DNA of 64,000 nucleotides from CAIUGU01 sp965279735. GTDB lineage: Bacteria > Pseudomonadota > Gammaproteobacteria > Steroidobacterales > Steroidobacteraceae. Below the pieces are notes generated by a model. The model was not told the origin of the DNA. It searched no databases and saw nothing but the letters and a program-made list of their open reading frames with translations. Of this stretch, positions 62,120 through 64,000 are shown one piece after another; the first letter of the stretch is position 1; each line of letters starts with the position of its first letter. A program made the position numbers and the translations under genes. The stretch covers positions 3,348,001-3,412,000 of the forward strand of contig OZ257260.1 in assembly GCA_965279735.1 (NCBI GenBank), written 5' to 3'.

Positions 62120-62200
62120 CCATCGGTTGGTGCGGCAGCGCGTAAGCGACACACCGTTCTCCGAGGATTGTGCCCGCGCCGCACATCCGAGTCGTTAACC
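62114..62200 (+). repeat. attC3 recombination site (87 bp)
   Basis: R'' TTCTAAC (62114-62120), 5-nt spacer CATCG, L'' GTTGGTGCGGC (62126-62136); L' GCCGCACATC (62178-62187), 6-nt spacer CGAGTC, R' GTTAACC (62194-62200). L'' and L' pair with one extra G and one mismatch. R'' departs from RYYYAAC at the first base, and R' from GTTRRRY at one base. Confidence 0.85.
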
Positions 62201-62217
62201 CGCAGGAGCTGACGGGA

Positions 62218-62247
62218 TTGACATACCATTTATGGTATAGATACGAT
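62218..62247 (+). promoter_or_regulatory. Promoter and operator palindrome of the toxin-antitoxin cassette
   Basis: Perfect -35 TTGACA (62218-62223), 18-nt spacer, -10 TACGAT (62242-62247). Within the spacer lies ATACCAT (62223-62229) and ATGGTAT (62232-62238), an exact 7-bp inverted repeat two bases apart. An antitoxin dimer bound there would block RNA polymerase. The transcript would start next to the toxin ATG at 62253, so the mRNA may be leaderless. Confidence 0.75.
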
Positions 62248-62252
62248 ATGAC

Positions 62253-62537
62253 ATGTGGCGTATTGAGGAGCATCGACGGGTAGAAAAGCAGCTATCTGGC
62301 TCAGTGCCCATCGAGATACTGAAGCGCTACGAGAAGTGGAAAGACATCGCTGCTCTTTCTGGACCGCCGGGGCTCCGCGCGATCAAAGGCTTCCACGATG
62401 AGGCTCTCTCCGGCGAGTGGAAGGGGCATCGATCGTCTCGCCTGGGCTTGAAATGGAGAGTGATATACCGCGCGATAGCAAACGCGCTGTTGATTCAGGT
62501 CATTCAAGTCACTCCCCACGACTATCGGAGACCTTGA
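62253..62537 (+). CDS. higB: Cassette 4: RelE/HigB-type toxin
   Basis: 94 residues. The RelE/ParE-superfamily pattern is visible: HRRVEKQL at the start, a central helix pair, HDEALSGEWKGHRSSRLGLK, WRVIYRA and the C-terminal IQVIQVTPHDYRRP, where HDYR-type ends are typical of HigB-like mRNA interferases. It would cut mRNA at the ribosome when free of antitoxin. The toxin-first order with an XRE antitoxin behind it fits the HigBA type. Not preceded by a ribosome site. Confidence 0.88.
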   Translation: MWRIEEHRRVEKQLSGSVPIEILKRYEKWKDIAALSGPPGLRAIKGFHDEALSGEWKGHRSSRLGLKWRVIYRAIANALLIQVIQVTPHDYRRP

Positions 62538-62538
62538 G

Positions 62539-62799
62539 ATGAAGAATTTCAGAATGGCGAAGCGACGCGTAGAAGTTTCGGTCGGCGAGTCGGTGCGCAT
62601 TCTTCGGGAACTTCAGGAACTCACCCAGAGCGAGCTCTCTGAGCTGACCGACATCCCGCAGGCAACCATCTCGGCAATCGAGAATGGCCGGGTCAATCTG
62701 GGGGTTGAGCGGGCCAAGGTAATTGCCCGGGCTCTCAAGTGCCATCCCGCCGTTCTCGTTTTTCCTGGCTGGGACGTCGCAAGTGAATCAGCGGCATAA
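62539..62799 (+). CDS. higA: Cassette 4: HigA-type XRE antitoxin
   Basis: 86 residues. A helix-turn-helix of the XRE type spans about 17-75: VRILRELQELTQSELSELTD, IPQATISAIENGRVNLG and RAKVIARALKCHPAVLVFP. It binds the toxin and the operator palindrome upstream of higB. It starts one base after the toxin stop. The TAA stop lies inside the R'' box of attC4, as for cassette 3. Confidence 0.9.
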   Translation: MKNFRMAKRRVEVSVGESVRILRELQELTQSELSELTDIPQATISAIENGRVNLGVERAKVIARALKCHPAVLVFPGWDVASESAA

Positions 62800-62842
62800 C
62801 AAATCTTTCAAGGCGCGACGCGGCGACGCCGCGCGGGAGCCC
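62794..62842 (+). repeat. attC4, left half intact, right half not recognisable
   Basis: R'' GCATAAC (62794-62800), 5-nt spacer AAATC, L'' beginning TTTCAAGGCGCG, followed by a GC-rich stem (CGACGCGGC pairing GCCGCGCG, about 62816-62836). The left half resembles common attC starts (AAC, 5 nt, TTCAAG). The expected CTT-AA L' and a GTTRRRY R' box are missing; GTTCCCT at 62854 is a poor candidate. The site looks truncated. Confidence 0.55.
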
Positions 62843-63025
62843 AGGAGCTATTCGTTCCCTTTGCGCAGTTTCCGCTGGTAGCAAAAACGGTCTCCTGACC
62901 AAGCGGGCCAGCGGACGTCATCTGGCATCCCGCCGCCTGCTATAAAACCGGTGCGCCAGACTTGCGGTGCCGCTTGATGCAATCGTCAGGCATCAATATC
63001 AGCCGGCATATTCATCGGAGATGTT
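62843..63025. other. Gap between the integron end and the DUF1398 gene
   Basis: About 180 nt without a gene. It contains TATAAAA (62941-62947), possibly a -10 for the DUF1398 gene, but no matching -35. No further attC is seen. GGAGATGTT precedes the ATG at 63026. This is probably where the ordinary chromosome resumes. Confidence 0.4.
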
Positions 63026-63436
63026 ATGGATGCCAACGTAGTCAGCTCATTGGCCAAAGCCACCCTGGATGGCTCAATGCCGTTTCCTCAAATCGTTTGC
63101 AAGCTCATTGCCGAAGGTGTTGAGTACTACCATGTGGATTACGCTACAAGCTCCTTTACCTTCTACAGTGCTTCAGGTTCTGCGGTAGTGGCCTCACTTC
63201 CATTCGAAAAGCTGCCATTGATTTCCGAGGACTTTGACGTAACTGCTCTCAAAGCCGCAATCCTCGACAGCCAACAGCACGGGCAAAAATTCCGGGCATT
63301 CTGCGAACGCGCCATTCGCGCAGGAGTCCAAGGATATTTCGCATTCCTGCGCGGACAGCGAGTCACCTACTTCGGGCGCGCAGGCGATCACCACGTCGAG
63401 TGGTTTCCCGGGGCCAAGCCAGTTACGGAGGCATGA
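63026..63436 (+). CDS. DUF1398 family protein
   Basis: 136 residues. GVEYYHVDYATSSFTFYSAS near 30-50 and GVQGYFAFLRGQRVTYFGRA near 99-118 match the DUF1398 family of small soluble proteins of unknown function. Preceded by GGAG. The next gene starts one base after its stop, so the two form an operon. No attC follows, so it is not an integron cassette on present evidence. Confidence 0.85.
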   Translation: MDANVVSSLAKATLDGSMPFPQIVCKLIAEGVEYYHVDYATSSFTFYSASGSAVVASLPFEKLPLISEDFDVTALKAAILDSQQHGQKFRAFCERAIRAGVQGYFAFLRGQRVTYFGRAGDHHVEWFPGAKPVTEA

Positions 63437-63437
63437 G

Positions 63438-64000
63438 ATGACACGCGTCCGCGTTGAGAGCTTCACCATCTCGCTTGACGGCTATGGAGCGGGTCCGGAT
63501 CAGGACTTGAAGAATCCGCTCGGAGTGGGCGGGACGGACCTGCATCAGTGGCTATTTCCGACACGCACGTTGCAACGGACCTTGTTCGGGAACGATGGTG
63601 GTACGACGGGGATCGATGACGACTTTGCTGCTCGGGGCTTCAGGAATGTGGGCGCCTGGATTCTCGGGAGGAACATGTTCAGTCCCGATCGTGGGCCGCC
63701 CGACATGAACTGGAAAGGCTGGTGGGGGGATGATCCGCCCTATCACGTCCCGACTTTCATCCTGACTCATTACCCTCGCCCGGCCATCAAGATGGAAGGT
63801 GGGACGACGTTCCACTTCGTCACCGGCGGCATTCACGAGGCGCTGGAACGGGCGCGCGAAGCAGCCGACGGCAAGGACGTGCGTATCGGTGGTGGAGCCA
63901 ATACCATCCAGCAGTACCTTCGTGCAGGCCTTGTCGATGAGATGCACTTCGCCATCTCGCCGGTCCTGCTGGGCGGCGGAGAGCGGCTGTTCGAAGGCAT
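63438..64000 (+). CDS. Dihydrofolate reductase-like (RibD C-terminal domain) protein, 3' end cut
   Basis: About 187 residues visible. VESFTISLDGYGAG is the usual start of the RibD_C-type reductase family, with GRNMFSPDRGPPDMNWKGWW, PTFILTHYPRP and VRIGGGANTIQQYLRAGLVD as NADPH-binding elements, and ISPVLLGGGERLF near the edge. Members reduce diverse pterin-like or other carbonyl compounds; the true substrate is unknown and it is not a proven drug-resistance DHFR. GGAGG lies 7 nt upstream. Confidence 0.9.
   Translation, partial: MTRVRVESFTISLDGYGAGPDQDLKNPLGVGGTDLHQWLFPTRTLQRTLFGNDGGTTGIDDDFAARGFRNVGAWILGRNMFSPDRGPPDMNWKGWWGDDPPYHVPTFILTHYPRPAIKMEGGTTFHFVTGGIHEALERAREAADGKDVRIGGGANTIQQYLRAGLVDEMHFAISPVLLGGGERLFEG

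Larger units (their letters stand above)
59729..62842. mobile_element. Small chromosomal integron: integrase, attI, four cassettes
   Basis: A leftward intI, an attI-like site and four rightward cassettes separated by three complete attC sites and one damaged attC. Cassettes run 60832-61362 (531 bp), 61363-61736 (374 bp), 61737-62194 (458 bp) and 62195 onward. All cassette genes point away from intI, as expected. Their codon and base use is visibly more A/T-rich than the core genes. The right limit is uncertain because attC4 has no recognisable R' box. Confidence 0.85.

Noticed and set aside
63438..64000. Trimethoprim-resistance dfr cassette
   Set aside because: The sequence is of the RibD C-terminal-type reductase family, has no attC on either visible side, and is not a DfrA or DfrB type.

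Overview
The window is GC-rich DNA from a gammaproteobacterium. Evidence for this is the gene order: gmk-rpoZ-spoT-ridA-recG, pilMNOPQ-aroK-aroB, the divergent tesA/ybbA pair, bioB-F-H-C-D with divergent comF, and a cox operon with ctaG, SURF1 and SCO-like factors. The set resembles environmental lineages around Steroidobacterales, Nevskiales or Xanthomonadales, but the genus cannot be fixed from sequence reading alone. No rRNA or tRNA gene was found.

Layout. (1) 1-6.4 kb: a leftward aa3-type cytochrome c oxidase operon (ctaC, ctaD, small membrane protein, ctaG, ctaE, then SURF1, an SCO-like protein and ctaA, cut by the left edge), with a DUF2909 gene on the other strand. (2) 6.5-12.7 kb: a DUF2244 gene and a complete late biotin pathway (bioB-F-H-C-D) divergent from comF. 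(3) 12.8-20.8 kb: nhaA and ubiA meeting tail to tail, then recG, ridA, spoT, rpoZ and gmk. (4) 21-31.3 kb: a two-subunit CoA-transferase, class I aldolase, yicC, PP2C phosphatase-rph-rdgB-hemW, a regulatory-looking gap, rpmE, an M48 lipoprotein protease and gltA. (5) 31.4-44.1 kb: a conserved unknown, PBP1A divergent from pilMNOPQ, then aroK, aroB, dgt and hemE. (6) 44.1-49.8 kb: fadD, tesA and a YbbA/YbbP-type ABC system.

(7) 49.9-59.7 kb is an accessory uptake and metabolism cluster: two exported M20 peptidases, a PrnB-like protein of the indoleamine-dioxygenase superfamily, a LysR regulator, a TonB-dependent receptor, an aldo/keto reductase and an MFS transporter. Together they suggest import and processing of a peptide-like or indole-like compound, with the substrate unknown.

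(8) 59.7-62.8 kb is the most notable part: a small chromosomal integron. A leftward integron integrase is followed by an attachment site and four rightward gene cassettes. Three complete attC sites can be read base by base (R''-5 nt-L'' ... L'-6 nt-R', with an unpaired base in L''). For cassettes 1 and 2 the first bases are exactly complementary to the cassette's own R'' box. The cargo is an exported unknown, a small two-helix membrane protein, a DUF805 membrane protein and a HigB/HigA-type toxin-antitoxin pair with its own promoter and operator palindrome. The last attC has lost its right half. Beyond it lie a DUF1398 gene and a dihydrofolate-reductase-like gene cut by the right edge.
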